From Adiantum capillus-veneris (lineage: Eukaryota; Streptophyta; Polypodiopsida; Polypodiales; Pteridaceae): DNA of 64,000 nucleotides. Location: NCBI GenBank assembly GCA_014529385.2, contig CM043953.1:65674372-65738371 (forward strand), given 5' to 3'. The notes beneath the pieces are model-generated. The model did no database searches. It was not told the DNA's origin and saw only the letters and a program-made list of their open reading frames with translations. Both the position numbers and the translations under genes were made by a program. This document shows positions 1 to 11,160 of the stretch, piece after piece. Within the stretch, counting starts at the first letter, position 1; every line of letters begins with the position of its first letter.

Positions 1-69
1 ACCAAATAAATAATACAATGTCCATCGTACGTGATAGGAATGTGCATGAGGGTTAACAATCTGTATCTG

Positions 70-3020
70 CACTTGCTAGAGTTGGACTTGTAGTCAAATT
101 TGTGGATGACAGATGTACAGTTCATGATCTCAGTTTTGGTGATGAAATTGTTGCATCTGGCCTTTTGTGCCGTGGGCTGTATAAGCTCACTTTGTATGAC
201 AAGTGTGGACAAAATTTTGCAAATGTTGTTGCAAATTCAAGGGCTATTTCAGATGCAAAACTTTGGCATGCATGTTTTGGTCATCTGAATTTTGCCAGTT
301 TGCTGCGTTTGCAAAAATCTGATATGGTTGCTTCTTTGCCGCCTCTTGAAGCACCTGCCAAACATGTTTGTGAAGGCTGTATTTTGGGTAAAATGCAGCG
401 TTCTAAGTTTCCAAAGGATGGTTCAGTTCGGGCCACATGCAGGTTGCAGCTTGTGCATAGTGATGTTTGTGGGCCCATGCAAAGTCCGTCCTTGAGCAAT
501 TACCTTTACTTTGTGATTTTCATTGATGATTACTCGAGGCATGCATGGGTATTTCCGCTTAAAGCGAAGTCCGAAGTTTTTATGTGTTTCAAACAATTTC
601 TGGCTATGGCTAAAAATGTCTCAAAATGTACTATGGGCACCCTCCGTTCCGATCGATGGGGGGGAGTATATGTCTCATGAATTTAATGCATTTCTGGCTA
701 GTCGTGGGATAAAACACCAATGTACAGTGCCTTATACACCTCAGCAAAATGGTGTTGCTGAGAGGAAAAACAGGTCACTGACGGATATGGCACGATGTAT
801 GGTCAAAAGTCAAGCTTTGCTGCATTCTTTTTGGCTTGAGACCATCATGTGTACCACTTATGTACTTAACAGGTGTCCTATGAAAGCCAGTCTGTTACTC
901 CATATGAAGCATGGCATTATAGAAAGCCTTCTATTGAGCACATGCGTATTTTTGGTTGTTTGGCATATGATTTGGTGCCACAAGTGCAACGCAGAAAATT
1001 GGATGATAAGGCTGTCAAATGTATTTTTGTTGGTTATAGTGCTGAAAGAAAAGGTTACAGGTTATATCATCCGCAAACAAAGTGTATTCTAGTTTCACGG
1101 GATGTAGTGTTTGTGGAAGATTCTGTTCAGCCCTTGCTGTCATGTACTAGAGACAGTAATGTAAGCTCACAGGACATTTATGACACTTTGTTGCCTCTTT
1201 TTAGTGGTGGAAATACGAATGTAATTTCCAATGAGGAAAATGTACAGCCAATGGGAGTTTCTGAAAATGTTACAGATCAGCCTATTACTGATGTAGATGT
1301 ACATGATGTACTTGATAAGGAAAGGGATGAAAATGAGCAGGCTAGAGGTATGCCAAAATGGATGGTGCACACTTTGCGTGATAGTAAATTGGATGCACCT
1401 TTTTCTAGTTGTACTCGTTCAGGCTCTCGCCATGCATCTTATGCATCAGATTGTTATGCTTTGGCTTTGTCTAGCTTACATGATGTTGAGGAGCCTCTGT
1501 CTTTTGATGAAGCACAGAATTCAGAAAATTGGATGGCTGCCATGCAATCAGAATATGATGCACTTATATAAAATGACACATGGACTTTATGTGATTTGCC
1601 TCCTGGCAAAAAGGCCATTGGTATCAAGTGGGTTTACAAGTTGAAACGCAAGCCGGATGGTGAGATCGATCTCCATAAGCCTCGACTTGTTGCAAAGGGT
1701 TATGCACAACAAAAAGGCATAGATTATGAAGATACTTTTGCTCCCACTTGTCGTATGACTACTGTGCATTTTCTATGTGCATTGGCAGCTCATTTTGGTT
1801 GGGATGTACATCAATCAGACATTGTTACTGCTTTCTTGAATGGTGACATATTTGAGGAATTTTATATAATGCAACCTTGCGGTTTTGTCCATAAAATGAC
1901 AAGAGGACAAAGTGTGCAGATGTAAGAAGGCTTTGTATAAGTTGAAGCAATCTCCTCGTGCTTGGTATGAGAAAGCTGACAGTCATTTGGTTAAACAAGG
2001 CTTTTGTAACAATCCAATAGAAAGCACATTGTATGTAAAGCGTGAGGGTGATGTACTTCTCATTGTGGTTCTTTATGTCGATGATTTGCTGATCACTGGA
2101 CCAAATGAGAGACATATTGCTAATTTTAAGGCTGATTTGAATGCTACTTTCAAGATGAAAGATTTGGGGCTGTTGCATCATTACTTGGGTATACAGTTTA
2201 AGTAGTGTGATGGTGGTATTGCCTTGTGTCAGAAAAGTTACATAGAGACATTGCTATGTAAGTTTGGACTTGAGGATTGCAAACCTATTACCACTCCCAT
2301 GGAAACAGGTTTGAAGTTGAGTCTACATGATGCTGGTGATCCTGCTGATGTCACTCTTTACCAAACTGCTGTTGGCTGCCTCATTTATGTATGCAACACG
2401 AGGCCGGATATTCAGTTTGCAGTCTGACAGGTCAGGAGATTTATGCATAGACCAGGGTCTAAGCATTGGCAGGCTGTCAAGAGTATTTTCTGCTACCTTA
2501 GTGGCACTTTACATCTTGGCTTGTTTTATCCCAAGGGGGGATCATTGCCACCAGACTTACATGCTTTTTCGGACTCAGGTTGGGCTGGTTGTTTTGACAC
2601 GCGGGTGTCCACAAGCGGTTTTTGTTTTAGTTCATGTATATCATGGTTGAGCAAGAAGCAACCTATTGTGGCCACTTCGAGTTGTGAGGATTAGTACAGG
2701 GCAGTCTTCACAGCTATGGTTGAGTGTGTATGGCTCAGACGCCTTATGGCTGATTTGGGTGTTGGACAGGACACTGCCAACACTATTTACACTGACAGTC
2801 AGAGCGCATTGGCAGTTGCGAGAAACCCAATTTTCATGCTCGCACAAAGCACATTGAGGTGCATTACCACTATGTCAGGGAGAGGCTCTCAGCAAGAGAG
2901 ATCAACTTGGCTTATGTGCCAACACAGGACAACCTTGCAGATCTTTTCACAAAGGCATTGTCTCGTGAGAAGCTTGAAGCTTTCCGCAAAGCTTTGGGCT
3001 TACTCCCCTTTGTGGACTGA
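70..3020 (+). pseudogene. Copia pol remnant of element A
   Basis: Decayed polyprotein read in several frames. The zinc-binding GAG-pre-integrase motif LWHACFGHLNF lies near 265-300, with its CEGC cysteine pair near 369-380. Integrase core acidic positions appear in LVHSDVCGP (about 450), LRSD (about 640) and NGVAERKNR (about 750). The reverse transcriptase has WVYKLKRKPDGE (1630) and the catalytic YVDD (about 2076). RNase H shows SKKQPIVATSS and TIYTDSQSAL, ending in the family terminus LLPFVD with a stop at 3018-3020. Frameshifts near 655 and 1590 and stops near 1569, 1923, 2203, 2425 and 2692 make it inactive. It cannot supply a working integrase or polymerase as it stands. Confidence 0.92.
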
Positions 3021-3086
3021 TCATGTCCTCAGGGCATGGCACTTCCCTTTACTCATCTCGTTCACCGCATCACTCCAGGGGGGATT

Positions 3087-3312
3087 TGTTACCATATACA
3101 TGTGGTAGTGATGTGTGTGAACACACTAGGACTGCCGAGGCATTTTTTCCCTCTTTAGGAGGTTTTTTCCCCGAGCATTGTATATACGCCCATCACTCTA
3201 GGGCTATCTATCTTTCCTTTGCATACTAAGTAACACAGTCTCTATTGTGTGCCTTGAGCTTCCTTCATCTTCTCCAAGCTGTGTGCGTTTCTCTGCTACC
3301 CTAATTCCAACA
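3087..3312 (+). repeat. 3' LTR of element A (226 bp)
   Basis: The LTR begins TGTTACCATATACATGTGG and ends TACCCTAATTCCAACA, giving TG...CA ends. It matches the 5' LTR of element C (16203-16422) and the LTR of element F (60656-60883, minus strand). It follows a purine tract ending at 3084. Only 9 bases separate it from the start of the next LTR-like repeat at 3322. Confidence 0.92.
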
Positions 3313-3868
3313 TTGAACTCCTGGATGTCAAGATATTTGCATTTGAAGTTTCCCCCGGGGCCAATTTTGTGTCGGTTTGGCCGCTCTAATAGATGTGACA
3401 TTTGATGTTTTGGAGCCCCACTAGGATTTGTATGCATTCTATGCAGCGAGGAAGGCCATGGGGGTTTACGACTTGTCAATGGGGCATTGGGTCGTTCGGA
3501 TATTAAAGTTTGAAAATGATGGCAGTTGTCAGTCAGGTGGTAGTAGATGCTTTTTTCCAGTTTTTAGACGCATCGTTCAAGGTCATCATACAGTCAAAGT
3601 GCAAAGCACATAGGAGAAATTGAAGCCCATAAGGTGAGCTTTCAATGGGTTCTGGCGGTTCGACAACTGGAATTGTGAGCAAGAAATGCCAAGGCATTGA
3701 AGAAGGTCCAAGAAAATGGAATTTTTTGGGGAACTTTGGTGAATTTTTTAAAGCTTGGAGGGGGGACGAGCCTACGACTTCCACGTAGCACCACCTTGGT
3801 CCCACATGCAGTGTAGACCAACCGAGCTGGAGTATTTGGCCAGGGGCATGAGCCCATTAAGGGACACA

Positions 3869-3870
<2 letters not shown>

Positions 3871-3899
<29 letters not shown>
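3871..3899. repeat. (GA)n microsatellite
   Basis: About 14 GA units inside the left LTR-like repeat. The homologous tract in the right copy (6784-6855) is more than twice as long. Confidence 0.97.
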
Positions 3900-3901
<2 letters not shown>

Positions 3902-4715
3902 CCAATGTGTTGGCTATGGCAAATTGTCTTCGCGGTTCTGTGCTGGCATGCTGGTGGCGCAAATGGCGCCCGTGGGTGACCACGAGGCGGTTTTGGGTGG
4001 TAGCGCTTCGTGAGGAAGGTGATGATGTGGCATCGATGGGGGGACTGATTCTTGCACCCCTAGGGGCCAAACCTTTTTAAAGACAAAGCTAGAGGGCACC
4101 GACAATGCCGTTGGTGCTCCTCTTAGGATACTGTCCATGGGGAGATGGAAGGTGCAGGATGCCGAGACTTAGTCAAGGGGAGATTCACAAGCAGTGAAAG
4201 GGGGAGATGGAAATGGAAATGGCCAACTTGTCGAGCCATGCTATAAACAAGGTGCAAAGTGGTGTGCAATGCACAACGATACTATCATGGCCTCAGTTGA
4301 ACAACATGAGCCAGATAAGCACAAAATTTTTGATCTTTTTTGTTTTTTGTAGAAGCCATTTTTGGACCATCGGAGCTCCGTCATCGAGCGTCGAGCTATG
4401 TTGTACGTTGTCAAGGTGTGGCTATGGAGTTGGTGCGGAGCCGATGTGGTGCCGATTGATGTGCTATGCTCATTGATTCTTGTGCGGGCTAGGAGCTAGA
4501 GTTGTATATAGTCGGGTTTTTTGAAAGGAAGCCATCATTATTGTGCATTTGGTGTCGATTCCCCCAGTTGTGTGCGTGTGTTTCCAAGCGTGTGTAGGCA
4601 GTTGTGCCCCCTTGATGGTCTGTTGTGCACACAAGGATTGAGAGAGTTTGTGTCTGCAATGAAGGGTTTGAATCAAGATGTACAGAATGATTGTGCTATG
4701 TTTGTGTTGTCGTAT

Positions 4716-4718
<3 letters not shown>

Positions 4719-4790
<72 letters not shown>
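4719..4790. repeat. (GT)n microsatellite
   Basis: About 36 uninterrupted GT units near the end of the left LTR-like repeat. It matches the tract at 7788-7877 in the right copy. Confidence 0.97.
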
Positions 4791-4793
<3 letters not shown>

Positions 4794-5154
4794 GTGGTGT
4801 GCAAACGGTGGTTTGCCGCTGAGTCATTTGAGATTTGAGGTTAACTCTAGTAGTTAGGGGTGTTGTAATTATCCAGGGCTATAGAGAGGCATGTTGTGTA
4901 TGTTCCAAGTGTGTGCCCCCTTCCCATCTTCTGGTGCTCACATTGAGGAGCTAGTTGATGCTCCCAAATTAAAGGTGAAGTGGTGGTTTTGCCGATATTG
5001 ACAGTACGAGATTTGAAGAGCAAGTGTTGCTAGCATGGGTGGTCAAGATTTTTGATATTTACAAGTGTTGAAGACGTGGGGATATGGTTGCAAGACTATG
5101 GATTGTTTCTGCTAGAAAGTGGTGTGTCAAGAGAAGATGGTGCGGTGTGAGTTT

Positions 5155-5945
5155 TCCCGCCCTTGGTACGTGGAAAAGCAAAGCGGTGGTTTGATGAACT
5201 GCCTGACAAAGTAATGACCAATCATGAAGCAGTGGAAGAGGCTTTTCAAAGCAAGTTTGTAGCATATGTGCGGCTAGATAAGGTAAAGACAAGGCTAGAT
5301 AGCTTGAAGTAGAGTCTGGAAGCCGATTTTTTGGTGTTCACATGGGAGTTCGAAGCCCTCTGGGCCAAATTGATCAAGGTAACTACTGCCAAAAATGTAG
5401 ATTTTCTAAAGATGAGTAGATTTTTGGACTGCTTGCATGAAGAAGTGCGAAACAAGGTAGAGGTTGATGGCCCGGTGTCATATGACGAAGCAGTGGCTCT
5501 AGCAAAAGGGTGGACCAAGAAGATATTGAAAAAACGGCATGTGAGGTAGGGTTTTCCAGATGTGGTGATACCAAAGCAGACTGAAGCTATCATAGTTGAG
5601 CCAAAACTGGTGCAAAAGGAGGTGCCTATACGAGAAGAGCCAAGGGTGTTGTGGCTACAGAGAGATGGGGTTGTTCCCATGCCAAGGATGCCAGAGAGAG
5701 CGGCTCCAATTGTGCAAGAGATGAAGAAGGTTATGGATCAAGCAAGAAAAGAGCTGCCAAGTCAAGGTATGGATGGTCAAGTTCCTTTGAAGAGTGCTAG
5801 AGAGCAGAGAGTATGGTTTGCGGATGAAGCCAAAGCTATGAAGCTGGAGGAAATTCTTGAGCTTGAGATAGAGGATGAGTATGTGCCAAGTGATTGTAGC
5901 TCTATGGATGCAGATACGAGTTGGGACACGCCAAAAGGGTTGTAG
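5155..5945 (+). pseudogene. Gag-like remnant between the direct repeats
   Basis: The readable blocks are 5331-5549 and 5562-5945. The first contains FEALWAKLIK, FLDCLHEEVRNKVEV and YDEAVALAKGWTKK. This is the helical pattern seen at the end of Ty3/Gypsy retrotransposon gag domains, and it parallels the gag piece at 27213-27449 (FNALWKKW, SLRRGLRLKVEL, FEEAVEIAKN). The second block is acidic and has no zinc knuckle. Upstream frames (5155-5330) are broken by stops. No protease or polymerase follows before the right repeat. The Gypsy assignment is an inference from the pattern. Confidence 0.6.
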
Positions 5946-6779
5946 ATTGGGCCTAACATGGTGGTAGATGAAGGAGGTTCTAGGTGCTAGTTTTTGGCAT
6001 GGATATGAAGAGCTTGAAGTGGTCTACAAATAGGCCTAGACGGCTCGTCAAACGGAGACATGGTGTGCAAGATACGATGCTTTTTGAAGTTGAAGGTGTT
6101 TACATATCTCAGACGGACAGGGAAGGTGATACTAGGTGATCAAAGCTGAAGTGTATGCATGGGCCTAAAGTTCCCATCTTATGGAGCTTGTTGGTCTTTT
6201 CAGATCGCCATTTGGGCTTTTGGATGTCAAGATATTAGCATTTGAAGTTTCACCGAGGGCCAGTTTTGTGTCGTTTTGGCCGCTTCAATAGATGTGCCAT
6301 CTGATGTTTTTGGAGCCCCACTAGGATTTGTATGCATTCTATACGGCAAGTGAAGGCCATGGGGGTTTACGACTTGTCAATCAGGCATTGGTCGATTGGA
6401 TATTAAAGTTTGAAAATGATGGCAGTTGCCGGTCAAGTGGTAGTACATGTCTTTTCCCTTTAGACTCGTCGTTCGAGGTCATTGTACAGTCGAAGTGCAG
6501 AGTGCACGAGAGAAACTAAAGCCGATAAGGTGAGATTTTAGTGGGTTCTAGCGGTTTGACATTTGGAGTTGTGAGCACGAAATGCCAAGGCAATGAAGAA
6601 GGTCAAAAAAAATGGAATTTTTTGAGGGTTTTTTTGGGGAACTTTGGTGAATTTTTTCAGCTTGGAGGGGGGACAAGCTTGCGATGGCCACGTGGCACCA
6701 CCTTGGTCCCACATGCGGTGTATAGAGCAGCCAAGCTGGGGTATTTGGTCAGGGGCGTGAGCCCATTTAGGGACACAAG

Positions 6780-6783
<4 letters not shown>

Positions 6784-6855
<72 letters not shown>
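6784..6855. repeat. (GA)n microsatellite
   Basis: About 35 GA units in the right LTR-like repeat, expanded relative to 3871-3899. Confidence 0.97.
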
Positions 6856-6856
<1 letters not shown>

Positions 6857-7610
6857 CTCGCATGTGCTGGCTATAGTGGATTTCCTTTGCGGCGCTATGC
6901 TGGCATGCTGGTGGCACAACTGGCGCCTGTGGGCGGCCGCGAGCTGGTTTTGGGTGGTAGTGCTTTGCGAGGAAGATGATAATGTGGTGCTAGTAGGGGG
7001 CCAATGTGGCACCAGTAGGCGCCGATTCCTGCACCCCTAGGGGCCAAACCTTTTTGAACACAAAGCTAAAGGGCACCGACGGCGTCGTTGGTGCTCCTCT
7101 TAGGGTAATGTTCATGTGGAGATGGGAGGTGCACGATGCCGAAACCCAGTTTAGGGGAGATTCACAAGCAGTGAAAGGGAGGAAATGGCCGACTTGTCAA
7201 GCCATGGTATAAATGAGGTGCCAAGTGGTGTGCAATGCACAAGGATACTATCATGGGTTCAGTTGAACAGGACGAGCTAGATAAACCCAAAAAAATTATT
7301 TTATTTTTTTTCTGTAGAAACCCTATAAAAGGGAGTTCACGCACATTTACAAGGGCTTTTAGCCATTTTGAAGCTGGGAAGCCATTTTTGGACCATTGGA
7401 GCTCCGTCGTCGAGAGTCGAGCTGTTTTGTATGTTGCCCGATGTGTGGCTATGGAGTTGGTGCGGAGCCACTGTGCTGTCGATTGATGTGTTATGCTCGT
7501 CGATGCTTGTGCGAGCTAGGAGCTAGAGATGTATATGGTCGAGTTTGCTAAAAGGAAGCCATCATTATTGTGCATTTGGTGTCGATTCCCCCTACCCCTT
7601 CTCTTATTTG

Positions 7611-7611
<1 letters not shown>

Positions 7612-7648
<37 letters not shown>
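7612..7648. repeat. (GT)n microsatellite
   Basis: About 18 GT units present only in the right LTR-like repeat. Confidence 0.95.
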
Positions 7649-7650
<2 letters not shown>

Positions 7651-7784
7651 CCGGGTGTGTGTATACAGTTGTGCCTCCCTAATGGTCTGTTGTGCATAGA
7701 GAGATTGAGAGAGTTTGTGTGTGTTGTGAAGGGCTTGAATCGAGCTGTGTACAGAATGATTGTGCTTTGTTTGTGTTGTCGTAT

Positions 7785-7787
<3 letters not shown>

Positions 7788-7877
<90 letters not shown>
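7788..7877. repeat. (GT)n microsatellite
   Basis: About 45 GT units, the partner of the tract at 4719-4790. Confidence 0.97.
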
Positions 7878-7880
<3 letters not shown>

Positions 7881-8014
7881 ATGGTGTGCAAATGGTGGTT
7901 TTTCGGTGAGTCGTGTGAGTTTTGAAGGTGAACTCTAGTGGTTAGGGGTGTTGTGATTATCCTGGCTATAGAGAGGCATGTTGTGTATGTTATGGGGTGT
8001 GTACCCCCTTCCCA

Positions 8015-8931
8015 ACGATATCGTTATATCCGTTAGCAGTGATGTGATGGAATTAGAGTTTCAATTTGATTGCTCTACAATTATCTTTAATGTATAATGG
8101 TAGTGAAATTATAGTTTCATATTACTATATATAGTTTCGTAATGTTTTACCTTAACCATCTATAAAAGAGTATTAGAAACAGTAGCATGGATGTCATATT
8201 AGGAATGACTTTTCTTTTAAATTTTATTTTGATAGTCGTTTAAATAAAAGCACCATCACTTGGAGCTATTATTTGGCCTTCGTATTGATTTCACACAACG
8301 CTAACCTGTATTGACTACCCTCCCTATCTTGCAAATGACTCCCTATATTTATAACTCAAATTTGACCACTTTTTTTTTCTACCACAAATAACCCTATCTT
8401 TTCACCAATATTGTCATTATAAACTTTGAAAGTGTTAATGCATTTAGTGTGTGGATAGATTGTTGTTGAAATTAACAAGCAATCATCTTTAGTGCTTGTG
8501 TTTGAGAAACAGTTTTGCAGAGAAAGCTAAGTGCAACATCGTTGTCATATCAGAGAACCTCCAGGTATGAAAGTTCTCAATGTATTTTAATAATATATCT
8601 CTGGCAAAATAGTTTCACTTATCTCTCATGAGTAAGCTCTCTCTCTATGCATCTTTACACCCAGTTATCATATATAATTCACCACTTTAGTGCTTATTTA
8701 CATTGTGTTATGAGTTGTGCAATCACTCATCTCTAACATCATGGCTTGTACTTACACTAAATAAAAATTCTACTAAGATTATTTTTCATGAAGCTATACA
8801 AGTTCTCACATTGATTTGGGATGATCATCAATATTTGGTACATACTTTAGCATTTCAACCTACATCAATTTGATACCACATAAAGTTTTGTAATTTTTAT
8901 GCCTTGTGTATTCCATCGGTCATGTGCACAC
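8015..8931. other. AT-rich spacer with no gene seen
   Basis: AT-rich sequence between the LTR-like repeat and element B. No long frame, RNA gene or recognisable repeat was found. It may be older host sequence into which element B inserted. Confidence 0.5.
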
Positions 8932-9155
8932 TGTTAGGTTTAATGGCCATGTGGCCGACCGCCATCACTAACTGCTACTAACCCTAAGTGTACAATTATA
9001 CACTTGTGTGATCCATTAACACTAAGTACAATGTGTATTATGCCTTAGTGCATAAGATAGAGAAGAAAGAAAGGGGGCATATAGTGTGGTGTGCGTGTGA
9101 GTGTGTGTGCGTATTCTTCTTCCGCTTCCGTTGTGCTCCCGGCTCCTCTCCTGCA
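8932..9155 (+). repeat. 5' LTR of element B (224 bp)
   Basis: Begins TGTTAGGTTTAATGGCCATG and ends CTCTCCTGCA. It aligns to 14268-14532 but lacks about 40 bases present there (CT-rich plus GT-rich sequence at about 14426-14465). Confidence 0.9.
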
Positions 9156-9157
9156 TC

Positions 9158-9171
9158 TGGTATCAGAGCAG
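9158..9171 (+). other. Primer-binding site of element B
   Basis: TGGTATCAGAGCAG is complementary to the 3' end of plant initiator methionine tRNA. It lies two bases after the LTR, the usual place for minus-strand priming in Copia elements. Confidence 0.9.
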
Positions 9172-10295
9172 TTTCAATCCCAAAATTTCTTCCGCACACG
9201 CACGCACTTTCAAGAGTGCAAACAGGGTTCCGACTTCATCATCGTCATATTCATCATTCCAAGAGCGTTTTCAGTAGGTGTCCTGAAGTTTTACCCCCCT
9301 TTAGGAGCCATTTGTGCCATCAAAAACCTCATTCAAGCTACAGTTTAGGAGCTGCATTTTTCAGCCCTCTTTTGGTAATTTGTGTTGTAGAGCTTCCATA
9401 CCCATTACAGATACCATTATTGTAGGCTCTTCCACGGCTCATGCGGGAGTGTGTAGCCTCTTTTGGAGTGGCCTCATACACACACATATAGTGGGAGTTT
9501 GATGCCATTGTCTTCTTCGACTAGGTACAGGTACAGGTACATAGAGAGCGGCTTGGTTAGCTTCCTCTGTGCTTCTTGGCCTCGATTTCGATTTTGGCTA
9601 CGATATCAGCATCAACTCACAAGCTACAAGTTTTAGTGCTTGCGATATTGTGGTTCTACTGGGAGCAGTTTTTTATGCATACATGCATATGTTGGCACTT
9701 TTGATAGTGTTTGAGCTCTTTTGAGAGCGGTTTGACTCTCCACATGGATATTTCTTTGCATGCACATGCTTTTGGTGCTTGTTTGAGCATTGTGACAGAC
9801 TTGTACGTCTTTGTGGATACTACCATTGTACGCTTTTTTGAAGCCATCTTTTTGCTAGTACGACAATCCCGGCCATTTTCGAGACTTGGTCCAGATGATA
9901 GCCATTTCTGAGACTTGGCTATACGTTTTATTTCATAACCTACATTGTTGAGGGTCGATAGCATGAGGTTTTCATTGAGTTGGGATATTCTCAAATGTGG
10001 AGATACCTTTGGTGATACAAGTAGCTAGAGCATACCTTACGAGGAATCGCTGTCAAAGGACATGTATAGAGTGGTATAGGTGCTTTTGATGTCGAGTTGG
10101 TGGTCTATGGTCAGTTTGATAGTTTATGTGCCTCAATTGGTCTCTATATAGTGTGATTTTGAGAGGCATTGCCCTCTTTTATGCTTTGTGAGTGACATAG
10201 TTGGTCATTTTGTCTCGTATTTTGGTTGACATAGTCCCAAATACAAAGGAGACTCTGTCGAAATTTTCCCAAAATCTTTTGGTAGTTTTGTCACC

Positions 10296-11160
10296 ATGTC
10301 TACTAGCAAAGATTGTGACATTTATGACATAAAGAAGTTTGATGGCACTAATTTTCAGCTTTGGAAGAACCAAATGCATGATGTGCTTGTTCAAAAGAAG
10401 CAAAAGTTGCATATTGCCTATGCAGCTAAAACTGAAGATATGCACATGACTCAGTTTTAGTGGAAGGAGCTTGATGAGCTATGCAGGTCTACGATTAGAT
10501 TGCACCTTGGTGAGTCGGTGTACTTTTCAGTGTTAGAATGCGAGACTACTCATGCTTTATGGCAGAAACTATGAGACACTTACGAAAAGGATACGGCTTG
10601 CAATAAGGTTTTCCTGATGCGAAAACTTTTCAACCTTCGTATGAAGGAGTCAACTAGTGTTGCCAGCCATCAATGATTTTGATTCTCTTTTTGCTTAGGT
10701 TCGTGCACAGTGCATGACCATTGATGATGAGATGAAAGCAATCCTTTTGCTTTGTTCATTGCCACCCTCTTGGGATATCTTTTGCACAGCTGTTAGAAAC
10801 TCTGCTCCTAATGGTACGCTAAAGTACGATGATGTTACTAGTGCACTTTTGTCAGAGGAGATGCGTTAGAAGACCATGACTAGCTCGCATTATGGTGAAG
10901 CTCATTATGTGCAAAGGGATGATAAGCAACATAAGGTTCAAAACGTGAGTCCAAGAAATAGGGCAATAGAGATGCATCAAAGGATAGATCAAAGTCTCAT
11001 GGTCGTCGCAATGTTCAATGCCATTATTGTGATAAGTTTGGTCACATAAAGAAGGATTGTTTTCCTTGGAAGCATGACAAAGAGAAGGGCAAAGATAAAG
11101 GCAAAGACCATGATGATAAAGAGGAGAAACCAAAGAGCTCGGTTAAGATTGAAGAAATGA
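10296..11160 (+). pseudogene. Copia gag remnant of element B
   Basis: The start ATG at 10296 follows a 1.1-kb leader. The protein begins with IKKFDGTNFQLWKNQM, the typical Copia gag opening, and contains LWQKL and YEKD blocks of the UBN2-type gag domain. A nucleic-acid-binding zinc knuckle CHYCDKFGHIKKDC (CX2CX4HX4C) lies near 11020-11065 and is followed by a Lys/Asp-rich tail. Stops near 10458, 10573 and 10868 and a frameshift near 10665 inactivate it. Intact gag would form the virus-like particle that houses reverse transcription. Confidence 0.88.

Larger units (their letters stand above)
61..3312 (+). mobile_element. Copia LTR retrotransposon, 5'-truncated (element A)
   Basis: This is the 3' part of a Ty1/Copia element. 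The order GAG-pre-integrase, integrase, reverse transcriptase, RNase H and 3' LTR is the Copia order. Homology to elements C and F in this window begins near base 61, so the gag, protease and 5' LTR are absent. The 3' LTR (3087-3312) follows a polypurine tract AGGGGGGATT. Bases 1-60 do not match the family. No 5' target duplication can be checked because the left end is lost. Confidence 0.93.
3322..4926 (+). repeat. Left long direct repeat, candidate 5' LTR (1605 bp)
   Basis: Homologous over its length to 6221-8014. It carries a GA microsatellite at 3871-3899 and a GT microsatellite at about 4719-4790, at the same places as in the right copy. Reading frames across it have no recognisable domain. 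Confidence 0.72.
3322..8014 (+). mobile_element. Non-autonomous LTR-type element, gag-only
   Basis: Two long direct repeats, 3322-4926 and 6221-8014, share the same start (TGGATGTCAAGATATT) and end (CCCCCTTCCCA). They flank a 1.3-kb interior with a gag-like remnant and no pol. This fits a Ty3/Gypsy-type element that has lost protease to integrase. TG...CA ends support an LTR reading. Against it, the flanking 5-mers (ACTCC at 3317-3321 and ACGAT at 8015-8019) do not match, and no clear primer-binding site is seen. A segmental tandem duplication is the alternative. Confidence 0.6.
6221..8014 (+). repeat. Right long direct repeat, candidate 3' LTR (1794 bp)
   Basis: Homologous to 3322-4926. It is longer because the GA tract (6784-6855) and GT tract (7788-7877) have grown and there is an extra GT tract at 7612-7648. 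At that last place the left copy has only a short TTGTGTGCGTGTG. Other small indels exist. Confidence 0.72.

Noticed and set aside
1-60. Left flank of element A as a missing part of the element
   Set aside because: It does not match the equivalent region of C (about 17940-18000), so the element is cut at about base 61.
3755-4070. Open frames on both strands inside the left LTR-like repeat
   Set aside because: They pass through the GA tract, are not kept in the homologous right copy in the same form, and have no domain.
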